Source: Corallococcus sp. NCRR (GTDB taxonomy: Bacteria; Myxococcota; Myxococcia; Myxococcales; Myxococcaceae). From it: a stretch of DNA of 64,000 bases. The notes under the pieces are model-generated. The model did not search any database. It was not told the DNA's origin and saw only the letters and a list, made by a program, of their open reading frames with translations. A program made the position numbers and the translations under genes. Positions 42,595 through 52,119 of the stretch are shown one piece after another (position 1 is the stretch's first letter; each line of letters opens with the position of its first letter). The DNA is taken from contig NZ_CP114039.1 of the NCBI RefSeq assembly GCF_026965535.1, positions 868,001 through 932,000 of the forward strand. Direction: 5' to 3'.

Positions 42595-43191
42595 ATGAAC
42601 GCCATCGCCCGCATTCGCACCCTTCCCTTCCTGGTTGCCCTCACCTTCGCCCTGCCCGCGCTCGCCGCGCCCAAGGCTTCCGAAGCCATCACCAAGCCGG
42701 TGAAGACCGTGGTGCAGTCCGTGCGCTACGAGAAGGACCTCAAGGCGCTGGAGAACCTGGGCAGCGACCAGCAGGGCCTCTTCCTGCTGGGTGAAGAGTG
42801 GACCAAGGCCACGGACGCCCAGCGCAAGGAGTTCACCCAGCTCTTCCAGAGCCTGTTCGCGAAGATCGCCTTCCCCAAGGTGCGTGAGAACTTCAAGAAC
42901 CTGGACTCCATCACCTACGACGAGCCGCAGGTGACGGGCGACAAGGCGCTCGTGGGCTCCACCATCTTCATCAACCACCCGCTGAAGAAGCAGGAGATGA
43001 AGCTCAAGTACGCCGTGGAGAAGGTGGGCAGCAGCTGGAAGGTCGTGGACGTGTCCGTGCTGGGCGACTCCATGCTCACCGGCATCCGCGATGATCAGGT
43101 CCGCCCCCTCTTCAAGGAGGGCGGCTGGGACGCGCTGCTCGGCGCCATGCGCACGAAGAACAACGAACTGGCTTCGGTGAAGGTGAAGTAA
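42595..43191 (+). CDS. MlaC/Ttg2D family phospholipid-binding ABC substrate protein
   Basis: A 198-residue periplasmic protein from ATG 42595, preceded by GGAGG. It has a signal peptide (LPFLVALTFALPALAA) and the MlaC/toluene-tolerance fold pattern: DAQRKEFTQLFQSLFAKIAF, the YDEPQVTGDKALVGSTIF strand and the closing VEKVGSSWKVVDVSVLGDSM. MlaC shuttles phospholipids between membranes to keep outer-membrane asymmetry. No mlaBDEF genes adjoin it, so it works with a transporter encoded elsewhere or acts in a related lipid pathway. Confidence 0.9.
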   Translation: MNAIARIRTLPFLVALTFALPALAAPKASEAITKPVKTVVQSVRYEKDLKALENLGSDQQGLFLLGEEWTKATDAQRKEFTQLFQSLFAKIAFPKVRENFKNLDSITYDEPQVTGDKALVGSTIFINHPLKKQEMKLKYAVEKVGSSWKVVDVSVLGDSMLTGIRDDQVRPLFKEGGWDALLGAMRTKNNELASVKVK

Positions 43192-43223
43192 TCCAGTCAG
43201 TCGCCACCTGGGCAGCCGGGCGA

Positions 43224-43270
43224 CCCGGCCCTCGCCGTCCCTCCGGGTTTCGGGGGAGGCGCGGGCCGGG
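43224..43270 (+). terminator. GC-rich nested hairpin after the MlaC-like gene
   Basis: CCCGGCCC (43224-43231) pairs with GGGCCGGG (43263-43270), and inside it CCTCC pairs with GGAGG. It lies between the MlaC-like gene and the Gcr-family gene. There is no T-tail, so it is a candidate terminator or processing hairpin. Confidence 0.45.
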
Positions 43271-43309
43271 TAGGCTGGGGCGATCCTCCTCCCCCGGAGC
43301 GCCTGGCGA

Positions 43310-45478
43310 ATGAGTGTTTCGACCCCCGCCCCGCGGCTGCTGCTCCGGGGTGTGCCGTCCGACCGTGAGATGGACGCGTTCTGCGTCCAGTATGCCCCCC
43401 GGGCCCCCGGCCACCCCGCGGTGCGGGACCTGCTCCGGCTCCTGGTGGAGGTCCCCGGCGACGGCCTGGAGCCGCGCCTGGAGTGGGTGGCGCGGTGGAT
43501 CCACTGGATGCGCGACCGCATCCCCGCCCACGGCCTCACGGACGCGGACGACCCCGCGCTGTCCCCCGCGAACTCCCGGCTGTCCCTGCTGGTGCGCGTG
43601 CTGGAGGGCGAGAGCGCCCTGCGCGCGTCCGTCACCCGGCTGGTGGCGGGGGTGTGCGCTGGCAGCCGGGGCCTGAAGCTCTTCGCCCAGGTGGGCCTGA
43701 GCGCGGGCAACGGCTTCTTCTCCGAATTGACGGACCGCTTCGTGCGCGGCGTGCTGCCCGCGCCGCCGGAGCCGGGCAAGCTGTCGGAGCTGCTGCTGCG
43801 CCTGTTCCCGGTGCCGGAGGACGCGGAGTGGCTGGGCGCGCTGTCCCCCATGCTGCTGGCGCGGCTGACGGCGCTGGTGGGCGAGCCGCCCCCACCGGAG
43901 CCCACCCCGTCCTCGCGTGTGCGCGGGGACCTGATGGACGCGCTGCTGCTGCTGGGCGTGCAGGTGGCGGGGCTGGGGATGGCGGAGGACGTGCGCGACC
44001 GCACCCCGGACCTGGCCTTCCGCGCGTCCCCCTTCCTGCGGCTGCGGCTGGTCTCCGACGCGGTGCTGGCGCGCGACGGGGCCCAGGAGGCGCTGGCGGA
44101 CCTGACCCGCACGGTGGAGGACTGCCGCGGCGTGGTGCGCACCGTCACCCGGCACCTGGAGGACTCCGGCGTCAGCGTGGACCTGGTGTACCGGCTGGAG
44201 CGCATCCAGCGCGGCCTGGACCGGATGGAGGCCATCGCCCGGGTGCTGGGCGCGCCCCGCGGCGAGCCCCGCTGGCGCGAGGCGCTGGCGCTCCTGTCGG
44301 ACCTGCTGCGGCTGGCGCACGCGGACCGCTCCGTGCGCGCGCTGGTGCGGCGCAACTCGCGGCTGATGGCGCGAAAGATCATCGAGCGCACCGGCAACAC
44401 CGGTGAGCACTACATCACCTCCACCCCCGCCGAGTTCCACCACATGGTGCACTCGGCCGCGGGCGGCGGGTTGCTCACCGCGCTCGCCGCCGCGATGAAG
44501 TTCGTCCTCACGGGCCTGCCGCTGGCCCCCTTCTTCGCGGGCCTCTTCGTCGCGCTCAACTACGCGGGCGCCTTCGTGGTGATGCAGTTGCTGGGCCTCA
44601 CGCTGGCCACCAAGCAGCCGTCCATGACGGCCTCCACGCTGGCGGCGGCGGTGGGCGAGGACACCGGCCCGGACAGCCGCGCCCGGCGCATGGAGCGCCT
44701 GTCCGCGCTGGTGCCGCGCGTCACCCGCTCCCAGCTGGCGGCCATCCTGGGCAACCTGGGCTGCGTGCTGCCCGTCGCGGTGGCGCTCGCGCTGGGCTTC
44801 CAGTCGCTCACGGGCCACACGTTCCTGTCGCCGGAGAAGGCCCGCCACGTCGTGGACACGCTCCACCCCTGGAAGAGCGCCACGCTGCTCTACGCCGCGC
44901 TCACCGGCGTGCTGCTGTGGGCGTCCAGCGTGGCCGCGGGCTGGTTCGAGAACTTCATCGTCTACCGCCGCCTGCCGGAGGCGCTGGCCCACCACCGGGT
45001 GCTGCGCGCGGTCTTCGGCGTGAACGGCGCGCGCAGGGTGGCGGACGCGCTCGAACACCACGCCGCGGGCGTGGGCGGCAGCGTCACCCTGGGCGTGCTG
45101 CTCGCGGTGGCGCCGGGCGTGGGCGGCTTCTTCGGCATCCCCCTGGACGTGCGGCACGTCACCTTCTCCTTCGGCTCGCTGGCCCTGGCCGGGTGCGCGC
45201 TGGGCCCCTCCGCCGTGCTGGAGCCGGGCTTCCTGGCGGCCGCCGCGGGGGTGCTCGTCGTGGGTGTCGTCAACTTCGGCGTGTCCTTCGCGCTGGCCCT
45301 GGGCGTGGCCCTGCGCGCCCGCGACGTGCCGGTCCGCGAGGGCCCCCGCTTCCTGGGCGCCGTGTTCCTGCGCTTCCTGCGCAGCCCGCTCCCCTTCCTC
45401 CTCCCGCCCCGCGACGCGCCCGTCACGGGTGGGACCGGGGAGCAGGTCGTCCCCCTGGCCGGGCCTCCGGGGCACTGA
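43310..45478 (+). CDS. Gcr family (so-called site-specific recombinase) membrane protein
   Basis: A 722-residue protein. The N-terminal 330 residues are a soluble, alpha-helical region. From about residue 370 it becomes polytopic, with the highly diagnostic block NTGEHYITSTPAEFHHMVHS followed by a TM-rich segment containing LNYAGAFVVMQLLGLTLATK and QPSMTA. This matches COG4389 proteins, annotated as Gcr recombinases after a gonococcal gene. There is no tyrosine- or serine-recombinase motif, and six or more membrane helices make a recombinase role unlikely. The true function is unknown. Confidence 0.85.
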   Translation: MSVSTPAPRLLLRGVPSDREMDAFCVQYAPRAPGHPAVRDLLRLLVEVPGDGLEPRLEWVARWIHWMRDRIPAHGLTDADDPALSPANSRLSLLVRVLEGESALRASVTRLVAGVCAGSRGLKLFAQVGLSAGNGFFSELTDRFVRGVLPAPPEPGKLSELLLRLFPVPEDAEWLGALSPMLLARLTALVGEPPPPEPTPSSRVRGDLMDALLLLGVQVAGLGMAEDVRDRTPDLAFRASPFLRLRLVSDAVLARDGAQEALADLTRTVEDCRGVVRTVTRHLEDSGVSVDLVYRLERIQRGLDRMEAIARVLGAPRGEPRWREALALLSDLLRLAHADRSVRALVRRNSRLMARKIIERTGNTGEHYITSTPAEFHHMVHSAAGGGLLTALAAAMKFVLTGLPLAPFFAGLFVALNYAGAFVVMQLLGLTLATKQPSMTASTLAAAVGEDTGPDSRARRMERLSALVPRVTRSQLAAILGNLGCVLPVAVALALGFQSLTGHTFLSPEKARHVVDTLHPWKSATLLYAALTGVLLWASSVAAGWFENFIVYRRLPEALAHHRVLRAVFGVNGARRVADALEHHAAGVGGSVTLGVLLAVAPGVGGFFGIPLDVRHVTFSFGSLALAGCALGPSAVLEPGFLAAAAGVLVVGVVNFGVSFALALGVALRARDVPVREGPRFLGAVFLRFLRSPLPFLLPPRDAPVTGGTGEQVVPLAGPPGH

Positions 45479-45595
45479 CGCTTCGAGGGGTTATTCCCGC
45501 GAGGCGGGAGGCCCTGTCTCGCGCGGAGGTGGGGCGGACAGGCGTCCCTGGCTTTGCTTCCGGGCAGGGACGTTCAGCGATAGGGTCCCGCGCCC

Positions 45596-48247
45596 ATGAG
45601 CGGCAATCCTTCCTCCCATCCCCCGCCCCGCCTCGCCCTGGCCTACGCAGAGATGCTGGTCCGGCGCCCCGGCACCGTCATGACCGTGCTGTTGCTGCTG
45701 CTCGGTCTGGCCGTGTGGGGCACGTCGAAGCTGACCATCAACTCCAACCAGCTGGACCTCATCTCCCAGGACCTGCAGGAGGTGAAGGACGTCAAGCGGG
45801 TCATCGACATGGTGGGCGGCAGCGGCTTCTTCATGCTCACCTTCCGCGGTGACGACGAGGCCACGCTCAAGAAGGTCGCGGACGACGTGGCCGCGATGGT
45901 GGGCAAGGACAAGGAGAACGCGCGCTCCGTCACCTACAAGATCCCCGTCGAGTTCGTTCAGAACAACATGGTGTTGTTCGTGAAGACGGAGGACCTGGCC
46001 GAGGGCAAGCGCCGCATCATGGCGTTCCTCAAGGATCAGATCCGCCGCGCGAACCCCTTCTACATCGAGATCAAGAAGACGGAGCCGGTGAAGCTGGACC
46101 TGCAGGACCTGGTCGACAAGTACTCCAGCGTTGGCAACAAGAGCATCGCGGACGACTACTACATCTCCCAGGACCGCAAGCTGCTGCTGCTCCTCATCAA
46201 GCCGATGTGGGACACCAACCAGATTGGCCAGACCAAGCAGTACGTGGACAAGCTGCGCGTGGACCTGGAGCAGTACTCCAAGAGCAACGCCGCGGGCGTG
46301 CAGCTGGTGGAGGACTACTACAAGATGGGCGACAAGAAGACGGTCGCCTACGGCTTCACGGGCTCCTACAAGACGGCGGTGGACGACTCGTACGCCATCG
46401 AGGACTCGCTCCAGCCGGTCACCATCATCGCGCTCGTCGCCATCTTCGCCATCACCATCGCGTTCTTCCGCAAGTGGGCGCCCACGCTCATCGTGGTGAG
46501 CGGCACGGTGGCGGGCACGCTGTACACGCTGGGCTTCACCTACGCGACGCTGGGTGAGCTCAACATGATCACCTCCATCCTGGGCGGCATCCTGATGGGG
46601 TTCGGCATCGACTACGGCATCCACTTCATCTTCCGCACGCGCCTGGAGCTGGGCGCGGGCAAGCGCTACGACGTGGCCATCCGCGACGCGGTCATCAACG
46701 CGGGCCGTCCGGCGCTGGTGTCCGCGGTGGTGGTGGCGGGTTCGTTCTACGTGCTGATGGTGAGCGAGTTCAAAGGCTTCTCCCAGTTCGGCTTCCTGGC
46801 CGGCACGGGCACGCTGATGCTGGGCTTCACGCTGTTCTCCTGGTGCCCGGCGATGCTGGCGCTGGCGGGCCGGCGCAACCCGGAGCTGCCGCAGAAGCTC
46901 ATTGGCGTGATGAAGCCGCCGCCCGCGGTCAACGCGTCCGGCAAGGAGCTGCGCATCCCGCGCCCCGGCCTGGTGCTGGCGGTGGGCTGCGTGATTGTCG
47001 CCATGGTGTGCGGCGCGGCCATCCCGTGGAAGAGCGGCGAGCCCCCGGCGGACGCGGGCTTCTTCGCGCGGCTGCCGTACGGCGTGCGCTTCAACTACAA
47101 CACCCGCGCGCTGATGCCGGCGAACCAGCCGTCCGTGGTGCTGCAGGATGAAATCAACGCGCGCTTCAAGATCGCCAGCGACCCGCTCGCCGTCTACACC
47201 AAGGACCTGGCGGAGACGGAGGCCCTCTACAAGGAGCTGACGACCGACCCGAAGAAGCGCCCCGCCATCTCCCAGGTGATGAGCCTGTTCACCTTCGTGC
47301 CGCCGGAGGGCATCGCGCAGGCGAACACGAAGATCCTGGAGGAGTGGCAGGAGGAGCTGAAGGACATCGACGTGAAGGCGCTGCCGCCGGAGACGCAGGA
47401 GAAGGCGGCCCTGTTCTTCAAGATGCTGGAGGCGCGCCCCTTCGACGTGCACCACGTGCCGGAAATCTACGCCTCGCAGTTCCGCCACCTGCCCACGACG
47501 AGCCCGGAGAACCACGGCTACCTCACGTTCATCTACCCGAGCGTGGACCTGTGGGACGGCAAGCAGATGCTCCAGTTCGCGGACCAGACCAGCTCCATCA
47601 AGGGCATGGTGACGCCGGGCAAGTTCACGGACGCCGGCCCCTCCGGCCCGCCGGTGGAGAAGGAGTTCCGCGCCGCGGGCGCCACGCAGCTCTACGCGTC
47701 GCTGGCGCGCATGGTGCTCAAGGACGCGAAGCTCACGGTCATCCTCACCGCGCTGTGGATCCTGGTGATGCACTTCGCGGACTTCCGCAACGCGAAGCTG
47801 GCGCTGGCGTCCGTGATTCCGCTGACGGTGGGCCTGGCGATGATGATGGGCTTCATGGCGCTGTTCGACCTGCGCCTGAACTTCATGAACATCATCATCC
47901 TGCCCATCCTGCTGGGCTTCGGCGTGAGCCACGGCCTGTACCTGCTGCACCGCTTCCTGGAGGGCACGTCCCCGCTGGTGGCGCTGCGCAGCGTGGGCGC
48001 GGCGGTGGCGTCCTCCACGCTGACGGCGGTGGCGGGCTTCGCGGCGCTGCTGGTGGCCAGCCACAACGGCCTGCGCTCCATGGGCCTCGTCGCCTGCATC
48101 GGCCTCATCACCACGCTGCTGGTGTCCTTCACGGTGCTGGCGGCGGTGATGCAGCTCATGCACGACCAGCGGCAGAAGGACGCGGGACGTTCGCCAGAGG
48201 GCGGTTCCGCCTCCGGCGGTGACACGTCCTCCACACGCGCCGCCTGA
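45596..48247 (+). CDS. RND/MMPL family transporter
   Basis: An 883-residue inner-membrane transporter built as two repeats of one plus five helices with large periplasmic loops. The first helix is TVMTVLLLLLGLAVWGTSKL, and the FGIDYGIHFIFRTR segment is the MMPL/SSD core with its charged Asp. The second half repeats the pattern (ILPILLGFGVSHGLYLLHRF). The relatives include HpnN and MmpL lipid exporters, so a hydrophobic lipid-like cargo is likely. It stands next to the MlaC-like gene, which may mean a lipid-trafficking locus. Confidence 0.92.
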   Translation: MSGNPSSHPPPRLALAYAEMLVRRPGTVMTVLLLLLGLAVWGTSKLTINSNQLDLISQDLQEVKDVKRVIDMVGGSGFFMLTFRGDDEATLKKVADDVAAMVGKDKENARSVTYKIPVEFVQNNMVLFVKTEDLAEGKRRIMAFLKDQIRRANPFYIEIKKTEPVKLDLQDLVDKYSSVGNKSIADDYYISQDRKLLLLLIKPMWDTNQIGQTKQYVDKLRVDLEQYSKSNAAGVQLVEDYYKMGDKKTVAYGFTGSYKTAVDDSYAIEDSLQPVTIIALVAIFAITIAFFRKWAPTLIVVSGTVAGTLYTLGFTYATLGELNMITSILGGILMGFGIDYGIHFIFRTRLELGAGKRYDVAIRDAVINAGRPALVSAVVVAGSFYVLMVSEFKGFSQFGFLAGTGTLMLGFTLFSWCPAMLALAGRRNPELPQKLIGVMKPPPAVNASGKELRIPRPGLVLAVGCVIVAMVCGAAIPWKSGEPPADAGFFARLPYGVRFNYNTRALMPANQPSVVLQDEINARFKIASDPLAVYTKDLAETEALYKELTTDPKKRPAISQVMSLFTFVPPEGIAQANTKILEEWQEELKDIDVKALPPETQEKAALFFKMLEARPFDVHHVPEIYASQFRHLPTTSPENHGYLTFIYPSVDLWDGKQMLQFADQTSSIKGMVTPGKFTDAGPSGPPVEKEFRAAGATQLYASLARMVLKDAKLTVILTALWILVMHFADFRNAKLALASVIPLTVGLAMMMGFMALFDLRLNFMNIIILPILLGFGVSHGLYLLHRFLEGTSPLVALRSVGAAVASSTLTAVAGFAALLVASHNGLRSMGLVACIGLITTLLVSFTVLAAVMQLMHDQRQKDAGRSPEGGSASGGDTSSTRAA

Positions 48248-48286
48248 CAGCGCGGAGGAAGCGCTTAATATCCGCGCCGGACCTTT

Positions 48287-48330
48287 CGGCCCCGCCTTCC
48301 CCCAAGGGAAGCGCGGGGCCGTTCTTTTCT
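48287..48330 (+). terminator. RND transporter terminator
   Basis: CGGCCCCGC (48287) pairs with GCGGGGCCG (ending 48321), extended inside by CTTCCC/GGGAAG, and followed by TTCTTTTCTTC. It lies 39 bases after the RND stop and 16 before the next start, a strong intrinsic terminator. Confidence 0.8.
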
Positions 48331-48346
48331 TCGGGAGCTTCGAGCC

Positions 48347-48952
48347 ATGGGGACGTTCAAGCGGGTGGGCGCGGTGCTGGGCCTGATGGTGCTCACGGGT
48401 TGCGCGAGCACGGTGAAGAGCCAGCGGCTGCGGCCCGACTACGCGACGGTGGACCGGCTGCAGGTGAAGCGGCTGGCGGTGGTGACGCAGCCGTTCCCTC
48501 AGGGACAGCAGTACATCGGGGACCTGTGGAGCCTCGTCGCGCGGCAGTGGCTCAACCAGAACCGGGACTACATCGTGAAGTCCAACACGTCCCTCCCGGA
48601 GCGTCCCACGGACCCCACCTTCAAGGACCAGTGCGTGGAGGGCATCGAAGGCGTGCTCTGGCTGGACCCGGCGGTGAAGCGCGTGGGTGATGGCGCGGAG
48701 GTGGCGGTGCGCGCGCAGCTCATCCGCTGCCGCGACGGCCAGGAGGTGTGGGCCGCGGAGGCGGGCGGCAGCTGGGACTCCGAGGACAAGAAGTACGTGG
48801 AGCGCAAGGAGCAGTACGTGACGGAGCTGGGCCAGGAGGTGGAGCCCTACGTGGTGCCGTCCTACAAGCTGCTGGTGGCCACGCTGGACACGCTGCCCAG
48901 TCCCGAACTGAACGACGTGGACAAGGACGAGAAGATCGACCTGGGCGAGTAG
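48347..48952 (+). CDS. MXAN_6521/LA_1396 family lipoprotein
   Basis: A 201-residue lipoprotein with a signal ending at lipobox LTGCAS. The mature domain has the RLAVVTQPFPQGQQYIGDLW strand and two conserved Cys (in KDQCVEGIEG and IRCRDGQE) that may pair, and an acidic tail. I recognise the pattern as the lipoprotein family named from a Myxococcus xanthus and a Leptospira member; its function is unknown. Naming rests on memory of the family, not on a search. Confidence 0.75.
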   Translation: MGTFKRVGAVLGLMVLTGCASTVKSQRLRPDYATVDRLQVKRLAVVTQPFPQGQQYIGDLWSLVARQWLNQNRDYIVKSNTSLPERPTDPTFKDQCVEGIEGVLWLDPAVKRVGDGAEVAVRAQLIRCRDGQEVWAAEAGGSWDSEDKKYVERKEQYVTELGQEVEPYVVPSYKLLVATLDTLPSPELNDVDKDEKIDLGE

Positions 48953-48965
48953 CGTCCGGGCCCGG

Positions 48966-49487
48966 GTGGATCCTCAAGTCATCATCGGGCGTCTGGCCCT
49001 GGCCATGCTGCTGGGCGGCCTCCTGGGCGTGGAGCGCGAGGCGCGCAACCAGGCCGCGGGGCTGCGCACGCACACACTGGTGGCGCTGGGGGCGTGCTGC
49101 TTCACGCTCTCCAGCGTGTACACGGAGGAGCTGCTCCGGATGACGGCGAACCCCAGCGGCACGCAGACGGACATCAGCCGCATCGCCAGCCAGATTGTCG
49201 TGGGCATCGGCTTCCTGGGCGCGGGCGTCATCCTGCGCCACGGGGGGGCGGTGCGAGGGCTCACCACGGCGGCGAACCTCTGGCTGACGGCCTCCGTGGG
49301 CCTGGCCTCCGGGCTGGGCCTCTACGTGGCGGCTGGCGCCACCGTGGCCCTGGCCCTGCTGTCGCTGGTGGTGCTGCGCCCCGTCTCCCGGCTGCTGTCA
49401 CCCGAAGAGGGCCGGCACGGCGGCGGGCGGCACGACCCGCCGCCCGAGGGCAAGAACAGCGAGGACGGGTCCCCCTCGGATGAATGA
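48966..49487 (+). CDS. MgtC/SapB family membrane protein
   Basis: A 173-residue protein from GTG 48966 with four hydrophobic segments. The MgtC N-terminal domain is clear: LGGLLGVEREARNQAAGLRT, IGFLGAGVILRHGGAVRGLT and TAANLWLTASVGLASGLG. The tail beyond the last helix is hydrophilic and lacks the ACT-like C-terminal domain of Salmonella MgtC. Family roles include adaptation to low magnesium and acid stress; the myxobacterial role is unknown. It starts 13 bases after the lipoprotein gene. Confidence 0.92.
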   Translation: MDPQVIIGRLALAMLLGGLLGVEREARNQAAGLRTHTLVALGACCFTLSSVYTEELLRMTANPSGTQTDISRIASQIVVGIGFLGAGVILRHGGAVRGLTTAANLWLTASVGLASGLGLYVAAGATVALALLSLVVLRPVSRLLSPEEGRHGGGRHDPPPEGKNSEDGSPSDE

Positions 49488-49531
49488 GGAGTCCCGTCCC
49501 GGGTGAAGCGGGGCGTGCGTGTGAACGCCCG

Positions 49532-49861
49532 CTACTCCATGGGCACCAGCGCACCCGTCAGGTCGTGCGTGTAGGCCACCGGCCGTCGCGACGCGTGCAG
49601 GCCGTGGCGCGAGTCGTCGTCCAGCTCCAGCGCGCCCGCGGTCAGCACGGCGCCCGGGAGGCTGGCCAGGTCCCGGCGCAGGTAGACGTCGTCTCCGTCC
49701 AGGTCGTCGACATCGGAGAAGCGCACCGGGTATTCCCGCTCGAAGATGCGCCCCTTGCCGATGGTGAAGCCGCGCGGGTCCACCGCGACGATGCCGCCGA
49801 GCGCTTCGCCGTCCCGGTCCCGCACCGTCATGCCCCGCTGAATGTCCGTTGGCTTGAACAC
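49532..49861 (-). CDS. PRC-barrel/DUF2171-like small protein
   Basis: A 109-residue protein from GTG 49861, seven bases after AGGAGG. The sequence IQRGMTVRDRDGEALGGIVA with the later FEREYPVRFSDVDDLDGDD matches the beta-barrel pattern of PRC/DUF2171 proteins, which are small cytoplasmic modules often linked to RNA processing or stress. It is downstream of ptsI on the same strand (94-base gap) but has its own ribosome site. Confidence 0.7.
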   Translation of the reverse strand: MFKPTDIQRGMTVRDRDGEALGGIVAVDPRGFTIGKGRIFEREYPVRFSDVDDLDGDDVYLRRDLASLPGAVLTAGALELDDDSRHGLHASRRPVAYTHDLTGALVPME

Positions 49862-49955
49862 GCTGCTGCCTCCTGCATCCGTGTCCGGCGAACGTGTGCA
49901 CTCCGCCTGGAAACCGCGACCCCCTCCCCCGCGCATTCACGCGGGGGAGCAGGGC

Positions 49956-51764
49956 CTACACGGACTCAGGTTCAGGGTCCCGCATCGGCGACAGCAGCGA
50001 GCCTTCCTGGCCGCCGAAGCGCCGGTCCATCTCCGTGCGCACGAAGCGCTCAATCTCCTCGGCGGTCGTCAGCTCCATGGCGCCCTGGAGCATCTCGATG
50101 GCCTCGCTCCGGCTCACCCGGCGCATCAGCCGCTTCACCACCGGAATCTGACCGGACGTCATGGACAGCTCGTCGAAGCCCAGCGCCAGGAGCACCAGGG
50201 TGAAGAGCGGATCGCCCGCCATCTCGCCGCACATGGAGACGGGGATGTTGGCGGCCTTCGCCGCGTCCACGACGTTCTGGAGCATGCGCAGCACCGACAG
50301 GTGCAGCGGCCGGTAGAGGTACGCGACCTCACGGTTCTGGCGGTCGATGGCCAGCGAGTACTGGATGAGGTCGTTGGTCCCGATGGAGAAGAAGTCCGCC
50401 TCCTGCGCCAGCCGGTCCGCGATGGTCGCCGCGCTGGGCGTCTCCACCATGATGCCCACCGGGAAGCGCTTGCCCACCGGCACTCCCGCGCGTCCCAGCG
50501 CCGTGCGGCACGCCTCCAGCTCGCTGCGCGCCTCACGCAATTCGCTGACGCCGCAGATGAGCGGGAACATCAGCCGCAGGTTGCCGTGCACGCTCGCGCG
50601 CAGCAGGGCGCGCAGCTGGACGCGGAAGAGCTCCCGGTTGGACAGGCAGTAGCGGATGGCCCTCAGGCCCATGGCCGGGTTGGGCTCCTTCTCGTGCTTC
50701 GTCTTGCCCGGCACCTTGTCGCCGCCCAGGTCCAGCGTGCGGATGGTGACGGGGCGCCCGCCCATGGCCTCCAGCACCTGCTTGTAGGCGCGGTAGTGCT
50801 CCTCTTCCGTGGGCGCCGTCTTGCGGTCCAGGAACATGAACTCCGTGCGGTACAGGCCAATGCCCTCCGCGCCGTGAGCCAGGAGCGAGGGGATCTCCTC
50901 CAGGAACTCCATGTTGCCGTTGAGCCGGATGCGGAAGCCGTCCGTGCTCACCGAGGGCTGGTCCTTCGTGGCCAGCGCCAGCTGCTCGCTCTCCAGGTAG
51001 CGGCGCTGCTCCTCGCGGAACAGCGCGAGCTGGTCCTCCGTGGGGTTCACCAGCACCACGCCCCGCGTGCCGTCCATGGCGACCAGGTCGCCCGGGGAGA
51101 TCTGCTCGCTCGCGCGCCCCGCGCCCACCACCGCGGGCGTCTCACGCGCGCGGGCGACGATGGCGGTGTGGCTCGTTTGTCCGCCCAGGTCGGTGACGAA
51201 GCCCGCCACGCGTCCGCTGCGAGCCATCATCGCAGCGTCCGCGGGCGGCAGGTCATGCGCGACGACAATGGCCTCCGCGGGCACCTCCACGTCCTCGTCC
51301 ACCACCTGGCCCATCAGGTTGCGGATGATGCGGTCGGCCACGTAGTCCACGTCCGAGCGGCGCTCGCGGAAGTACTCGTCCGGGATGTTGTCGAAGAGGT
51401 GCTTGATCTTCCGGGCTGTGCGGCGCACCGCCCACTCCGCGTTGATGCGGTCCTCCACGATGAGGCGGTTGACCTCGTCCACGAGCATGGGGTCGTGGAG
51501 CATCAGCCGGTGCGCTTCCAGGATGAGGGCGTGGTCGCTGCCCTCCGTGCGCGTGATCTGGTCCTTGAGCTCCGCGAGCTGGCGGTCGGACAGGTCGATG
51601 GCGGTCTTCATCCGCATCCGCTCGGGCTCCACCTCCGCGTCCGCCAGGCGCAGCTTGGGCGTGCGGATGCGCTTCCTGTCCAGGATGAAGGCATGGCCCA
51701 CGGCGATGCCCGGGGAGGCGCCGATGCCCGTCAACCTGAGTGTAGGGGTGGCCTGGCTGCTCAC
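49956..51764 (-). CDS. ptsI: PTS enzyme I (phosphoenolpyruvate-protein phosphotransferase)
   Basis: A 602-residue enzyme from GTG 51764, preceded by AGGAG. The phospho-His domain has DLGGQTSHTAIVAR with His199, the PEP-binding barrel contains GIGLYRTEFMF and FFSIGTNDLIQYSLAIDR, and the Cys in VSMCGEMAGDP completes the site. It takes phosphate from PEP and passes it to HPr, encoded 43 bases upstream. The length is slightly above the enteric form. It closes the PTS operon. Confidence 0.96.
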   Translation of the reverse strand: MSSQATPTLRLTGIGASPGIAVGHAFILDRKRIRTPKLRLADAEVEPERMRMKTAIDLSDRQLAELKDQITRTEGSDHALILEAHRLMLHDPMLVDEVNRLIVEDRINAEWAVRRTARKIKHLFDNIPDEYFRERRSDVDYVADRIIRNLMGQVVDEDVEVPAEAIVVAHDLPPADAAMMARSGRVAGFVTDLGGQTSHTAIVARARETPAVVGAGRASEQISPGDLVAMDGTRGVVLVNPTEDQLALFREEQRRYLESEQLALATKDQPSVSTDGFRIRLNGNMEFLEEIPSLLAHGAEGIGLYRTEFMFLDRKTAPTEEEHYRAYKQVLEAMGGRPVTIRTLDLGGDKVPGKTKHEKEPNPAMGLRAIRYCLSNRELFRVQLRALLRASVHGNLRLMFPLICGVSELREARSELEACRTALGRAGVPVGKRFPVGIMVETPSAATIADRLAQEADFFSIGTNDLIQYSLAIDRQNREVAYLYRPLHLSVLRMLQNVVDAAKAANIPVSMCGEMAGDPLFTLVLLALGFDELSMTSGQIPVVKRLMRRVSRSEAIEMLQGAMELTTAEEIERFVRTEMDRRFGGQEGSLLSPMRDPEPESV

Positions 51765-51807
51765 GGTTCTCCTGACCTCTTGGGGATTCTAACTCCCCTT
51801 TCGACGC

Positions 51808-52086
51808 TTACTGCGCTTCGCCAAACCGGTCCTCGATGAGCTTTTTCAATTCGGACAAGCAGGCCTCGGCGTCCTCGCCCTTGCAGGTGAGCTTCACCTT
51901 CGTGCCCTGGGCCGCCGCGAGCATCAGCACGCCCATGATGGACTTGGCGTTGGCGCGCTGCCCGGAGGCCTGGATGGAGACCTCGCTCTTGAAGCGGTTG
52001 GCGACCTTGACCATCTGCGCCGCGGCCCGGGCGTGCAGCCCCAGCGCGTTGATGATCTCGAAGGTTCCCTCGGCTTCACTGGCCAT
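51808..52086 (-). CDS. ptsH: HPr phosphocarrier protein
   Basis: A 92-residue HPr with His18 in ALGLHARAA, the site phosphorylated by enzyme I, and Ser49 in AKSIMGVLML, matching the Ser46 target of HPr kinase in Gram-positive and many proteobacterial HPr proteins. The hprK gene near 63 kb in this window supports that reading. It links the enzyme I gene to the four EII genes in one operon. Confidence 0.95.
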   Translation of the reverse strand: MASEAEGTFEIINALGLHARAAAQMVKVANRFKSEVSIQASGQRANAKSIMGVLMLAAAQGTKVKLTCKGEDAEACLSELKKLIEDRFGEAQ

Positions 52087-52119
52087 CGTGCGACTCCCGC
52101 TTCACTCGACTGTTCGTAC

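Noticed and set aside
43310-45478. A mobile element on the basis of the recombinase name
   Set aside because: The protein is polytopic, has no integrase motif, and no repeats or att-like sites flank it.
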